A DNA stretch of 64,000 nt, taken from NCBI RefSeq assembly GCF_014649775.1, contig NZ_BMTR01000002.1, forward strand, positions 1 through 64,000, given 5' to 3'. The translations under genes and the position numbers were made by a program. Source of the stretch: Streptomyces longisporoflavus. GTDB lineage: Bacteria > Actinomycetota > Actinomycetes > Streptomycetales > Streptomycetaceae. The notes below the pieces were generated by a model. It was not told where the DNA came from and made no database searches. It saw only the letters and a list, made by a program, of their open reading frames with translations. Below are positions 1 through 8,404 of this stretch, one piece after another (position 1 is the stretch's first letter; each line of letters starts with the position of its first letter).

Positions 1-60
1 GCGCCAGACCGCTTCCGCGAGCTCCCTGCGGCGGAGTTCGGGGTCGATGACTTTAGGCAT
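1..60 (-). CDS. TetR-family regulator, N-terminal 20 codons only
   Basis: Only the first 20 codons lie in the window, starting at the ATG at 60 and reading MPKVIDPELRRRELAEAVWR. This charged N-terminus followed by the first helix is typical of TetR repressors, just before the helix-turn-helix. The gene diverges from the membrane protein at 132, and two palindromes fill the gap between them. I infer an autoregulating TetR repressor controlling the divergent gene. The family call rests on 20 residues plus the operators. Confidence 0.5.
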   Translation of the reverse strand, partial: MPKVIDPELRRRELAEAVWR

Positions 61-70
61 GGATTTTTTA

Positions 71-112
71 TAGCACGGCCGTGCTACATTCTTTGTGGCA
101 CGGTCGTGCTAC
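71..112. promoter_or_regulatory. Twin TetR-type operators between divergent genes
   Basis: A perfect 16-bp palindrome, TAGCACGGCCGTGCTA, lies at 71-86. A related imperfect palindrome, GTGGCACGGTCGTGCTAC, lies at 95-112. Their centres are 25 bp apart. Both match GTAGCACGRYCGTGCTAC, the size and symmetry expected of TetR operators, and they sit between the truncated TetR gene and the membrane protein gene, so one repressor probably controls both. Confidence 0.75.
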
Positions 113-131
113 TTAAAATGCGGAGGCTCCC

Positions 132-1181
132 ATGCAGCTCACCCGCTCCTCCCGCTCCACCCACCCGAAGCCGCGCCGCGCTCGCCGCATCCGCCTGCCG
201 CGCTCGCGATCCATATGGGCCGTATGGGCCGCTGCCGCCGGCTGGCTGGCGATCAATGCCCTCGTCCTGGCCGTAACCGGGGACCGGTTGCCCTTCAACT
301 GGCCCTCGATCACAGGGCGGACAACCACCGAGCGCCTAGTGGACGCCAACATCGCTCTCGCCGAAGTCCTGCTCCTCATGGCACTCGTCTGGTTGCTCAC
401 CCGCCACCGTCGGCGCCCGGACGTCGCGGCCCGCGCCCCCGAGCGCGCACAAGCTCTGCGCGAGACCCTCCTGTTGCTGGCTTACGGAGCCGCCGGTCTC
501 GCGCTCGGATACGTCCTCGCCCGCTCACTGGGCTGGCACCCGTTCGGCTTCCACCTCGCCGGCACGCTGTACGGAACGCACGAGCACGTCGCGGCGGCCG
601 AGGCTGTCACCTGGGCGGTTTACAACCTGGTCGTCTACGCCCTGATACCGCTGATGTACTTCCGTCGCCGCTACACATCCGAACAGCTCTGCCTGCGCTC
701 CTCCGGCCGCACGGCCGATGCCGTCCTGATCACCGTCGTTCTCCTGGTCGAGTCGGCGGTCCAGTTCCTGGTGCTCCGACCCGACATCCTCGACCTCGCC
801 GGACGCCAACTGCTTCTGGGGCTGCCCCTGGCTTTCGTGCTCTACCTCGCAGGCGCGGTCCTCCCGGCCATGGTCTTCATCTACGCGATCCTGCTGCCGC
901 GCATACTCCGCCTCACCGGCTCGACAGCCGCGACCGTCGTCCTGGGCGGTTTGGCCTACGCCGCCTTCCACCTCTGGGACGCATGGACGCTGCTCGGTTC
1001 CGCCGACGAGGCACTGCTGTCGGCGGCCTTTGTGATCCTGACTTACTTCGCCCCGGGAATGATGAAGTCGGTACTCACCCTGAGGACCGGCAACGCCTGG
1101 GTCCATGTGTGGGCGTACCACGCGCTGGCCCCGCACACGCTGGCCGACACCCGGCACGTCGTACACATCTTCCGTATCTGA
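132..1181 (+). CDS. Polytopic membrane protein, CPBP-like
   Basis: A 349-residue integral membrane protein with a basic N-terminus and about eight hydrophobic segments. Near the C-terminus, YAAFHLWDAW and later HVWAYHALAPHT resemble the second and third His-containing motifs of CPBP-family (CAAX protease-like) proteins. I do not find the EExxR motif of active proteases, so catalysis is doubtful. GGAGG at 122-126 precedes the ATG by 5 bases. The gene is divergent from a TetR repressor with two operators in between, so it is probably inducible, as for efflux or membrane-stress genes. Substrate unknown. Confidence 0.6.
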   Translation: MQLTRSSRSTHPKPRRARRIRLPRSRSIWAVWAAAAGWLAINALVLAVTGDRLPFNWPSITGRTTTERLVDANIALAEVLLLMALVWLLTRHRRRPDVAARAPERAQALRETLLLLAYGAAGLALGYVLARSLGWHPFGFHLAGTLYGTHEHVAAAEAVTWAVYNLVVYALIPLMYFRRRYTSEQLCLRSSGRTADAVLITVVLLVESAVQFLVLRPDILDLAGRQLLLGLPLAFVLYLAGAVLPAMVFIYAILLPRILRLTGSTAATVVLGGLAYAAFHLWDAWTLLGSADEALLSAAFVILTYFAPGMMKSVLTLRTGNAWVHVWAYHALAPHTLADTRHVVHIFRI

Positions 1182-1338
1182 ACACGACCCTGCCTTACGG
1201 ATAACGGGCGGTATCGCCCCTGCGGACACAGCGGATGGTGAAAAGCCGCGCCCAATCTTTCTTGCGTGCGGCGACGGTTTTTCCTCCGTCGGCTGGTCTT
1301 GACAGCGACCGAACCCGACCACCGTTGCGGAGCTTCCC

Positions 1339-2082
1339 ATGCCCTCTCCCTCCCACACCGCTGTCATCACCGGCGCCGGACGCGGCTTCGGGCGCGCGAT
1401 CGCCGCCGCGCTCGTCGCGACGGGCACCCGCGTCGTCGGCATCGCCCGTGACGCCCGGGAGCTTGACGCCGTACGCGACGCACTCGGCGCGGACTTCACA
1501 CCCCTCGCCGCCGACGCCACCGGCGAAACGCTCGCCCATGACGTAATCCGCCGATACCGTCCCGGGCTGCTCGTCCTCAACGCCGGGGCCACGCCGCACA
1601 TGGCGCCTGTGCACGAGCAGACCTGGGAAACCTTCAGCCGCAACTGGCAGTCCGACACACAGCACGTCTTCGCCTGGACGCGGGCAGCGCTGCGCGAGCC
1701 ACTGTCGCCGGGCAGCGTCGTCGTCTCGATGTCCAGCGGAGCCGCCCTGGGCGGATCCCCGCTCAGCGGCGGCTACGCCAGCGCCAAGGCGGCCATCCGC
1801 TACATCCGCGGGTACGCGGCAGACGAGGCGCTGCGGGCCGGCCTGAACATCCGCTTCCACGCGCTACTGCCCAACATGACACCGGCCGGAGGCGTCGGTT
1901 CAGCAGCGATCGGCGGCTACGCCGCGCGCCAAGGCGTGGACCGGCAGACCTTCATCGAGGGCCAGGAACAGCCGCTCCTCACCTCCGAACAGCTGGCCAA
2001 AGCAGTCTTGGAGGTCGCACACGACTCCGACAGCGCCGCGGAATACCGAGTCGGCGGCGGCGGACTGCTCCCGGTCGGCTGA
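1339..2082 (+). CDS. Short-chain dehydrogenase/reductase
   Basis: A 247-residue classical SDR-size protein. The Rossmann cofactor motif TGAGRGFG lies near residues 11-18, the NAG motif follows strand four (LNAGATPHM), and the active-site SMSSGA...YASAK segment holds Ser, Tyr and Lys. The motif spacing fits an NAD(P)-dependent oxidoreductase, though Arg after the Gly motif slightly favours NADP. GGAG sits 6 bases before the ATG. The ECF sigma gene starts about 46 bases downstream in the same direction, so co-transcription is likely. Substrate not predictable. Confidence 0.85.
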   Translation: MPSPSHTAVITGAGRGFGRAIAAALVATGTRVVGIARDARELDAVRDALGADFTPLAADATGETLAHDVIRRYRPGLLVLNAGATPHMAPVHEQTWETFSRNWQSDTQHVFAWTRAALREPLSPGSVVVSMSSGAALGGSPLSGGYASAKAAIRYIRGYAADEALRAGLNIRFHALLPNMTPAGGVGSAAIGGYAARQGVDRQTFIEGQEQPLLTSEQLAKAVLEVAHDSDSAAEYRVGGGGLLPVG

Positions 2083-2128
2083 GCGGCTGCCTAGCGTGGA
2101 TGCCACCCCGAACCGAAGAAAGGCCGAC

Positions 2129-3091
2129 ATGCCCTCGGACGCCGAATTCGCCGCCCAGGTCGAGCCGTTCAGGACGGAACTGCTCGCGCACTGCTATCGG
2201 ATGCTCGGCTCGATACACGACGCCGAAGACCTCGTACAGGAAACCTACCTGCGAGCGTGGCGAGGATTCGACCGGTTCGAGGGCCGTTCCTCGGTGCGAC
2301 GCTGGCTGTACAAGATCGCCACCATGGCCTGTCTGACGGCGTTGGAGACCCGCTCCCGGCGGCCGCTCCCCTCCGGCCTTGGCGCGCCCTCGGACGACCA
2401 CCGGGTGGCCCTGGCGGCTCGCGAACCGTCGGTGGCGTGGCTCCAGCCTCTCCCGGACGCACTGGTCGGCCATGACGACCCGGAGGCCGTCGCGGTCCGC
2501 CGGAGCGGGGTGCGGCTCGCCTTCATCGCCGCTCTGCAGGTGCTGTCGGCCCGGCAGAGGGCCGTACTGACGTTGCGCGACGTACTGGTTTTCCGCACGG
2601 CCGAGGTCGCCGACATGCTGGACACCACAACCGCGGCCGTCGACAGCGCACTTCGCCGCGCCCGGGCCCGCCTGGACCAAGTGGCACCAGCCCCCGACGC
2701 TCTGACCGAGCCGGACGAGGAAACCGTGCGGACCATCCTGGACGGCTACGTCGAGGCGTTCACGCGAGCCGACGCCGACGCGCTGGTGCGCCTGCTGCGC
2801 GCTGACGTCGAGATGGAGATGCCGCCTACGCCCACGTGGTTCACCGGCCGACCGGCCGTCGTCGGCTTTCTTGCCCGCAGGGTGCTGCGCGGGGAGCGGT
2901 GGCATCTGGTGCCCGCCCGCGCCAACGGCCAGCCTGCCCTTGTCGCCTATCACAGAGCGGGCGAGGGCCGATTCGAGGCGCACGGCGTCCAGGTCCTGAC
3001 CCTGAGCGGGGCGCGGATCGCCCGCATCACGGCGTTCAACGACCCGGGTCTTGTACCGACGTTCGGGCTCACGTCGACGATCGCGGTCTGA
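2129..3091 (+). CDS. ECF sigma factor with C-terminal SnoaL-like domain (SigG-like)
   Basis: About 320 residues. Region 2 is clear (CYRMLGSIHDAEDLVQETYL, then WLYKIATMACL). Region 4 follows (LSARQRAVLTLRDV...TTTAAVDSALRRARARL). The last ~130 residues (ILDGYVEAFTRADADALVRL onward, ending in FNDPGL) form a SnoaL/NTF2-like domain. This layout matches the TIGR02960 family that includes mycobacterial SigG, where the C-terminal domain replaces a separate anti-sigma factor. I chose the ATG at 2129, preceded by GAAAGG, over an in-frame start at 2096. The SDR upstream and MFS gene downstream are plausible regulon members. Confidence 0.85.
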   Translation: MPSDAEFAAQVEPFRTELLAHCYRMLGSIHDAEDLVQETYLRAWRGFDRFEGRSSVRRWLYKIATMACLTALETRSRRPLPSGLGAPSDDHRVALAAREPSVAWLQPLPDALVGHDDPEAVAVRRSGVRLAFIAALQVLSARQRAVLTLRDVLVFRTAEVADMLDTTTAAVDSALRRARARLDQVAPAPDALTEPDEETVRTILDGYVEAFTRADADALVRLLRADVEMEMPPTPTWFTGRPAVVGFLARRVLRGERWHLVPARANGQPALVAYHRAGEGRFEAHGVQVLTLSGARIARITAFNDPGLVPTFGLTSTIAV

Positions 3092-3320
3092 CTCACTGCC
3101 GCCGAGGGGCGGCCCGAATGGTGGTGTGACGGGGATAGAACTTGGCGCCGCTCCCCGCCATGCCCGCAGGAAGCCCCGGCCCCCGGACCAGCGGCGCAAT
3201 CGGCTGCCTTCAGCGGCCACTTCCCCCACACCTATGGTGGCCACGGCGGCGAAACCTGCCTCCTGATCACGCCGCCCCGCCCCACCAACGGCATCGAAGA
3301 CCAAGGATGAACCGAGATTC

Positions 3321-4574
3321 ATGTCTGAAAGCGAGCAACATTCCGTCATACGGGCCCCCGGCATACCGCACCTGCTCACCGTGGTGCTGTTCTGCTTCTC
3401 CGGATTCGCACTCCTGCTGCCCGTCTCCCCGGCCTGGGCCGTCAACGGCGGAGCCGACGAGTTCGGCGCCGGCCTCGTCACCGCCGTCCTCATGGCCGCG
3501 ACCGTCGGGGCCCAGCTGTGCGTCAAGAGGGCCCTGCGCACACTCGGATGGACCCGCACTCTGGTCCTGGGCACCCTCCTGCTCGGCCTGCCCGCCCTTC
3601 TGCAAGCGCTCAGCGACCAGCTGTTGCCGATCCTGCTGACCACCGCCCTGCGAGGCGCGGGCTTCGGCATCATCACCGTCTGCGGATCCATCGCCGCAGC
3701 CGCCCTCGCCCCGAGCGGACGCCAAGGCGCAGCCATCGGCCTCTACGGCCTGGCCGTCGCCATCCCCCAGGTCATCCTCACCCCCGCGGCCCCGCGGCTG
3801 GTGGGCACGTTCGCTCTCCCCGCGATCATCGCCTGCGGCATACTCCCCGTCCTTGCACTGCCGTGGACACGGCCGCTCGGCCGCGCGGTCGAGGCCCGCG
3901 TCGCCGGTCCAGCGCCACAAGACGGCCATGCCCGGCGCTCCGACCCCGCGGTCACGGTGCTCCGGCGCATCCTGCTTCCGCTCACCGTGCTGCTCCTGGT
4001 CACGGCGGCGGGCGGCGCCGTACTCACCTTCGCCCCGCAGTTCACCGCCACCCCGGCGGTGGCCGCCACGGGCCTGCTCACCCTCACCGCTACCGCCGCG
4101 GTGGCCCGCTGGGGCTGCGGAGCACTGGCGGACCGGATCGCACTGCGGCCCATCAGTGTCACCCTCGTCTCCGCCGCGTGTGCGGGCCTGGCGCTGAGCG
4201 CCGTGGCCGTCGGTTCAGGGGGCGTTTCTGTGCTCGTACTGCTGGCCGGGCTGCTTCTGCTGGGAGCGGCGTACGGGGGCTTGCAGAGCCTCACGCTGGT
4301 GCAGGCGTTCACCTTCGCGGGGGCGGAAAACCGGCACACGACGTCCGTCGCGTGGAACATCGGCTACGACGCGGGCACCGGAATCGGGTCCCTCATGCTG
4401 GGCCTGGCAGCCCAAGTAGCCACTTTCTCCGCCGGGTTCACCACGATGTCCGTGGTGATGGCAGCCGCCGCCCTCACCGTTCTTTTCGCCGGACACCGGC
4501 CGACCACGAACAGTTCAGCGAACAGCCGCCAGAGTCCGCAGAGCGGGAAGCGCCGCTCGCTCACCGACTGCTAG
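3321..4574 (+). CDS. MFS transporter, CynX/NimT-like
   Basis: A 417-residue protein with about twelve hydrophobic segments in two halves joined by a polar linker near residues 190-215. The overall pattern, with short loops and GLYGLAVAIPQ in the first half, fits a major facilitator permease of the cyanate/nitroimidazole type. It follows the ECF sigma gene after 229 bases in which I see no gene, and converges on the UdgX gene. The ribosome-binding site is weak (AAGGA 13 bases upstream). Substrate unknown. Confidence 0.75.
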   Translation: MSESEQHSVIRAPGIPHLLTVVLFCFSGFALLLPVSPAWAVNGGADEFGAGLVTAVLMAATVGAQLCVKRALRTLGWTRTLVLGTLLLGLPALLQALSDQLLPILLTTALRGAGFGIITVCGSIAAAALAPSGRQGAAIGLYGLAVAIPQVILTPAAPRLVGTFALPAIIACGILPVLALPWTRPLGRAVEARVAGPAPQDGHARRSDPAVTVLRRILLPLTVLLLVTAAGGAVLTFAPQFTATPAVAATGLLTLTATAAVARWGCGALADRIALRPISVTLVSAACAGLALSAVAVGSGGVSVLVLLAGLLLLGAAYGGLQSLTLVQAFTFAGAENRHTTSVAWNIGYDAGTGIGSLMLGLAAQVATFSAGFTTMSVVMAAAALTVLFAGHRPTTNSSANSRQSPQSGKRRSLTDC

Positions 4575-4632
4575 GACGTGGCGTGTTCGGCACGGATCGC
4601 GGGGGCCGCTGCGCGCGCGGCAACGGCCGAAC

Positions 4633-5328
4633 TCAGCCGAGAAACCGAGCGGCCACCCGCAGATCGGACACGAGGCCCGCGTACGCCTCATGCCTGTCCT
4701 TCGCCCGAAGTACCGCCGAGGGGTGCACGGTGGCGAGGCAGTGGCGGTGGCCGTCACTGTCTGCACTGTCCGCCCCTTCGACGTTCAGGGGCAGCTCCCG
4801 CCCCGCCGCCAGGGGAAGCAGGGTGCCCCGCGCCTCGGTCACCTTGAAGGAGCGACCCAGCAGGGACTTGCCGGCCGTCGCCCCCAGTGCGACCAGCAGT
4901 TCCGGGTTGACTCGCCGGACCTCCGCGTCGAGCCAGGGGCGGCACGCCGTGAGTTCGCTCAGGTTGGGCGCCTTGTGGATTCGGCGCTTTCGGCCTTCGG
5001 TAATGGGCGCGAACTTGAAGTGTTTGACGGCGTTGGTGAAGTAGACCTCTTCTTCATCAATGCCGACCTCATCGAGTACTTTGCGGAGCAGATGTCCGGC
5101 GGGGCCCACGAACGGCTCGCCCGCCTTGTCCTCCTGGTCGCCGGGCTGCTCCCCGACCAGCATGAGGCGAGCGCGAGCGCGACCGGCACCGAACACGGTC
5201 TGTGTGGCGTCCGCGTACAACGAACAGCCGCGGCAGTCGGCAGCCGCCCGACGAAGGGCCGGTAACCCGCCGCGTGCGGGAACGTAAGGGAGAGCGCCAT
5301 CCGCTGTCCTGTCTCGCGAAACGGGCAC
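4633..5328 (-). CDS. udgX: UdgX-type uracil-DNA glycosylase
   Basis: A 231-residue uracil-DNA glycosylase superfamily protein. From the GTG at 5328 it has GEQPG (about 59-63), the R-loop motif KRRIH (about 114-118) and a C-terminal HPSA (about 202-205). Cys 32, 35, 129 and 197 are placed to bind the 4Fe-4S cluster of family 4/5-like enzymes. KRRIH is the UdgX signature: in the mycobacterial enzyme its His becomes covalently attached to the abasic sugar after uracil removal. The GTG at 5328 has GGAGGGAG 8 bases upstream and is preferred over a GTG at 5358. It converges with the MFS gene. Confidence 0.9.
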   Translation of the reverse strand: MPVSRDRTADGALPYVPARGGLPALRRAAADCRGCSLYADATQTVFGAGRARARLMLVGEQPGDQEDKAGEPFVGPAGHLLRKVLDEVGIDEEEVYFTNAVKHFKFAPITEGRKRRIHKAPNLSELTACRPWLDAEVRRVNPELLVALGATAGKSLLGRSFKVTEARGTLLPLAAGRELPLNVEGADSADSDGHRHCLATVHPSAVLRAKDRHEAYAGLVSDLRVAARFLG

Positions 5329-5561
5329 AGCGTCTCCCTCCGTAAGGCGTCGGACCACCTTCGTATGTCCCGGGCCCGGTCCGCCTTGAGCCGCGCGGAA
5401 GGGCCTCTCAGGTCAACGGTGCCCGAGCGCCTCATGTCCCGCAAACCGCCGAGAATGCGAGTTCGGCGAAGGTTGCGGTCGCGTGAGCACGCCGTCGAAG
5501 ATTCGCGATTGGGCCAGATGGAGGTCACGTACGCGCGTGAAGGAGAACAACCATCGAGCCG

Positions 5562-5918
5562 TCATTGCTCGGCTGTCGTCCTGGCGGCCGACTCCTGTTC
5601 CCGTTGCATTTGGCGCTTGATCTCGCGCCGAAATTCTTTGGACACCTCACCCGTTGTTGCAAACGTGATGATCTGCTGCGCAACGTCACGCAACTTGGTA
5701 TTCGTGTGCATCGAAGCGTTGCGAATGACGTCCCACGCCGCATCCGGGCTCAGTCGCCCGAGCGCGATGATCACACCGATGGCCTGATCCACTGTGGCGT
5801 GGGCCCATACCGCTTGCCGCAGTTGCTCAACCTCGCCCTGCAACTCCGCCACGGCGTCGTTCTCGCCGGCCGCGGGCGCGGAACTGCTGGCGGCGCTGGT
5901 GTTGGCGTCGGTCGACAC
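5562..5918 (-). CDS. Small ANTAR-domain protein with N-terminal coiled coil
   Basis: A 118-residue protein. A low-complexity Ala/Ser N-terminus is followed by a short heptad-like helix (AELQGEVEQLRQAVWAHA). An ANTAR domain follows (VDQAIGVIIALGRLSPDAAW...NTKLRDVAQQII). ANTAR domains bind paired hexaloop RNA hairpins and act as transcription antiterminators. There is no GAF sensor here, so the coiled coil probably mediates pairing with a partner. The GTG start has GGAGGG upstream. The C-terminal tail is basic and glutamine-rich. Confidence 0.8.
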   Translation of the reverse strand: MSTDANTSAASSSAPAAGENDAVAELQGEVEQLRQAVWAHATVDQAIGVIIALGRLSPDAAWDVIRNASMHTNTKLRDVAQQIITFATTGEVSKEFRREIKRQMQREQESAARTTAEQ

Positions 5919-6133
5919 GCGAGCCCTCCGGGGTCTGGGGACGGTTCACACTTCACAGAATCTCGGATGACCTTCGTGCAGGCAAGCCCCTGCCCGGCCG
6001 GGCCTCCGAAAGGCGTCGCCCCTCTCCCCTCTCCAATCGCCTCTCCAGAGACGCGAGGCTCTCAGCCGCATCTCTGGGTAAAGTCAGCCGCAAGCGCGTT
6101 CCCGACTTCTATGAGTGAGGACGGCTGGCCGCG

Positions 6134-7249
6134 ATGATCCAGAACGCAGTGGAACCGACTTCGCCGACGTCTCCGGCTTCTCCGGTAAGCACCCACAATG
6201 AGTGGGGCTTACTGGAGGAGATCGTCGTCGGGCGCGTCGAAGGCGCGACGATCCCGTCCAGTCACCCCGTGGTGACTTGCAACATTCCGTCCTGGGCGGC
6301 CCGTTTGCAGGGGCTCGCCGCCGGCTTCGAATATCCGAGCAGACTGGTCGAGCCCGCGCAGGAAGAACTCGAGCAATTCGTTGATCTCCTGCAATCTCTC
6401 GGAATCACCGTCAGGCGCCCCGACGCGGTCAAACACAAGGAAACGTTCGGCACTCCCGAGTGGACGTCGCACGGCTTCTGCAACGCTTGCCCGCGAGACA
6501 GCATGCTCGTTATCGGCGACGAGATCATCGAGACGCCGATGGCCTGGCCCTGCCGGTACTTCGAGACCCACTCCTATCGAACTCTCCTGAAGGACTACTT
6601 CCGGCGCGGCGCGCGCTGGACCGCGGCGCCGCGACCCCAGCTCACCGACGACTTGTTCGAGGCGGACTTCTCCGTCCCCCGAGCCGACGAGCCCATGCGT
6701 TACATCCTCACCGAGTTCGAGCCGGTGTTCGATGCGGCGGATTTCGTGCGGGCGGGGCGCGATCTGTTCGTCACCCGCAGCAATGTCACCAACGGCATGG
6801 GCATCGACTGGCTGAGGCGTCACCTCGGCCCCAGCTACCGCATCCACGAGATCGAAAGCCGCTGCCGCGCACCCATGCACATCGACACGACCTTCCTGCC
6901 GCTCGCGCCGGGCAAGGTGCTGGTGAATCCCGAGTACATCGACGTCGACCGCCTGCCCGACGTACTGGACTCCTGGGATGTCCTCGTCGCCCCCGAACCC
7001 GACCCGATCGACGCCCGGCTGCTCAAGCTCACCTCGATGTGCGGCAAGTGGCTCAGCATGAACGTGCTCATGGTCGACGAGACGCGAGTGATCGCGGAGC
7101 GACACCACACCGGGATGCTGCGCGCCCTCGAGGGGTGGGGATTCGAGCCCATCCCCTGCGACTTTCTGCATTACGCGCCGTTCGGCGGTTCATTCCACTG
7201 CGCGACGCTCGACATCCGGCGACGCGGCACCCTGGAAACGTACGTCTGA
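6134..7249 (+). CDS. Amidinotransferase, StrB1/AGAT family
   Basis: A 371-residue member of the glycine / inosamine-phosphate amidinotransferase family, which moves the arginine amidino group to an amine acceptor. The catalytic triad is visible: Asp in VFDAADF (about 200-203), His in MHIDTT (about 249) and Cys in SFHCAT (about 356). The N-terminal NEWGLLEEIVVGR and the GRDLFVTRSNVTN segment are also typical. The length matches StrB1 (~350) plus a Thr/Ser/Pro-rich N-terminal tail. No aminoglycoside biosynthetic genes are nearby, so the acceptor is unknown. It is an orphan enzyme between a small ANTAR gene and a small unknown gene. Confidence 0.9.
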   Translation: MIQNAVEPTSPTSPASPVSTHNEWGLLEEIVVGRVEGATIPSSHPVVTCNIPSWAARLQGLAAGFEYPSRLVEPAQEELEQFVDLLQSLGITVRRPDAVKHKETFGTPEWTSHGFCNACPRDSMLVIGDEIIETPMAWPCRYFETHSYRTLLKDYFRRGARWTAAPRPQLTDDLFEADFSVPRADEPMRYILTEFEPVFDAADFVRAGRDLFVTRSNVTNGMGIDWLRRHLGPSYRIHEIESRCRAPMHIDTTFLPLAPGKVLVNPEYIDVDRLPDVLDSWDVLVAPEPDPIDARLLKLTSMCGKWLSMNVLMVDETRVIAERHHTGMLRALEGWGFEPIPCDFLHYAPFGGSFHCATLDIRRRGTLETYV

Positions 7250-7426
7250 AAACGGCCCTCGAACCTGCACAACGGCGGCGGGGCCCAGGCCCGGCCCCTG
7301 GTCGAGCCGGGAGATCCTTCCACCTCCCAGGGCGTCGTGACCTCCCGGCCCGCAAACCCCCGGTCTCCCTGCACCACCCAAGCCAAACCCTCACGCTCCG
7401 GCGGCCTCACAGAGCTATCGGAGCGA

Positions 7427-7660
7427 TCAGTCGTTCAAACGGGTGCGCAGCAGCCGCTTGCCGAACTCGGCGCCTTTACGGCTGTCCGCCTGGGCCTTGC
7501 GGAAAAGTTCGACCAGTTCGGTGTCCTTCTCACGCTCCGCGTCCTGGATGTAGGACTCCAGGCGCAGCGCGTTGTTCAGGCACGACTCGACGTACCAGAT
7601 GAGGTTGTAGTCCTTGTCCCGGGTGCCTGTGGCACTTCCGGTTTCGGCATTGCTGGTCAT
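7427..7660 (-). CDS. Small conserved-looking hypothetical protein
   Basis: 77 residues, with an aromatic segment (DYNLIWYVESCLNNALRLESYI) and a long charged helix (AEREKDTELVELFRKAQADS) ending in basic residues. AAGGAGG lies 8 bases before the ATG. G/C at third codon positions supports coding. No family recognised. It converges with the amidinotransferase gene and has no membrane segment or signal peptide. Confidence 0.65.
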   Translation of the reverse strand: MTSNAETGSATGTRDKDYNLIWYVESCLNNALRLESYIQDAEREKDTELVELFRKAQADSRKGAEFGKRLLRTRLND

Positions 7661-7886
7661 CGCTCAGGCCTCCTTGTCTCGGGTCGGACGCTCCGGGCGA
7701 GCAGGGGGCACGTCGCCCATTGCCCGCCAGGCAGAGCACGAAGCGATCGCCGAGTACCCAGCGGGTTTCGGCGTACTCCCGGACGGGCTGCTTCCCCGCA
7801 TCGGCCCCTCCCCTTTGCGCCACGCCTTCTCGCAGGACCTGCAGGGTGGCTGACGCGGGTTCCGGGCGGTCCAGCGGATCAGCCGA

Positions 7887-7934
7887 CCAGGCCGCCGGAA
7901 TCCCGACCCTTGCGGGGAGATTCCGGCGGCCTGG
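7887..7934 (-). terminator. Strong stem-loop after the DUF2795 gene
   Basis: A perfect 16-bp inverted repeat (7887-7902 with 7919-7934, arm CCAGGCCGCCGGAATC) has a 16-nt loop. It begins about 20 bases past the stop codon of the gene at 7956-8363 and most likely terminates that transcript. The surrounding 7661-7955 holds no gene I can support. Confidence 0.75.
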
Positions 7935-7955
7935 CTCGACTTGGGGTGTGTTGTC

Positions 7956-8363
7956 TCAACCCGACGGTGCGCCGCCGAGAGCGCGTACAGCTCGTGTGAC
8001 GTCGCCGTACGTCTTTCCGTCAGGCAACTTCCGGACTGCTTCGAGGGCCTGTTCCGGCGCCTGGTGCGCTTCCAGCGTCGACAGCAGCGACTGCCGGTCT
8101 GCCGGAAACGTGCTGTGCTCGAGGTGCCGGCTCAGCTCCAGGCGCAGGGCGTCGGCCTCGGCGGCCGAGCGCGCCCGTTCGCGGTCCTCGCCCGGCGGCG
8201 GCACGGGGCCGCCCGCGTCCGGGACGATGTCGTCGTCCGCCGGCGGCTCGGGGTCGTTCGCCTCCTCGACGTGCGTGTGCTGACCGGAGCGCAGATAGCC
8301 CTCGAGCTCGTGCTTTCTTTCGTCGTCCTCACGCGGGCTCACCTGGTTGCTGCCTCTGTCCAC
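7956..8363 (-). CDS. DUF2795-domain protein
   Basis: 135 residues. The C-terminal 60 (from LLSTLEAHQAPEQALEAVRK, then LPDGKTYGDVTRAVRALGG) match the DUF2795 pattern of a small helical unit often repeated in actinobacterial stress-region proteins. The N-terminal half is acidic and Pro-rich, with an Asp/Glu stretch near residues 35-60. The GTG start has GGGAGG about 9 bases upstream. A strong stem-loop follows the stop. Function unknown. It lies directly downstream of the Vms1-like gene on the same strand. Confidence 0.7.
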   Translation of the reverse strand: MDRGSNQVSPREDDERKHELEGYLRSGQHTHVEEANDPEPPADDDIVPDAGGPVPPPGEDRERARSAAEADALRLELSRHLEHSTFPADRQSLLSTLEAHQAPEQALEAVRKLPDGKTYGDVTRAVRALGGAPSG

Positions 8364-8404
8364 GGCAACGCACCTCCCAGTTCACACGGTTCCGGTCCTG
8401 GCTC

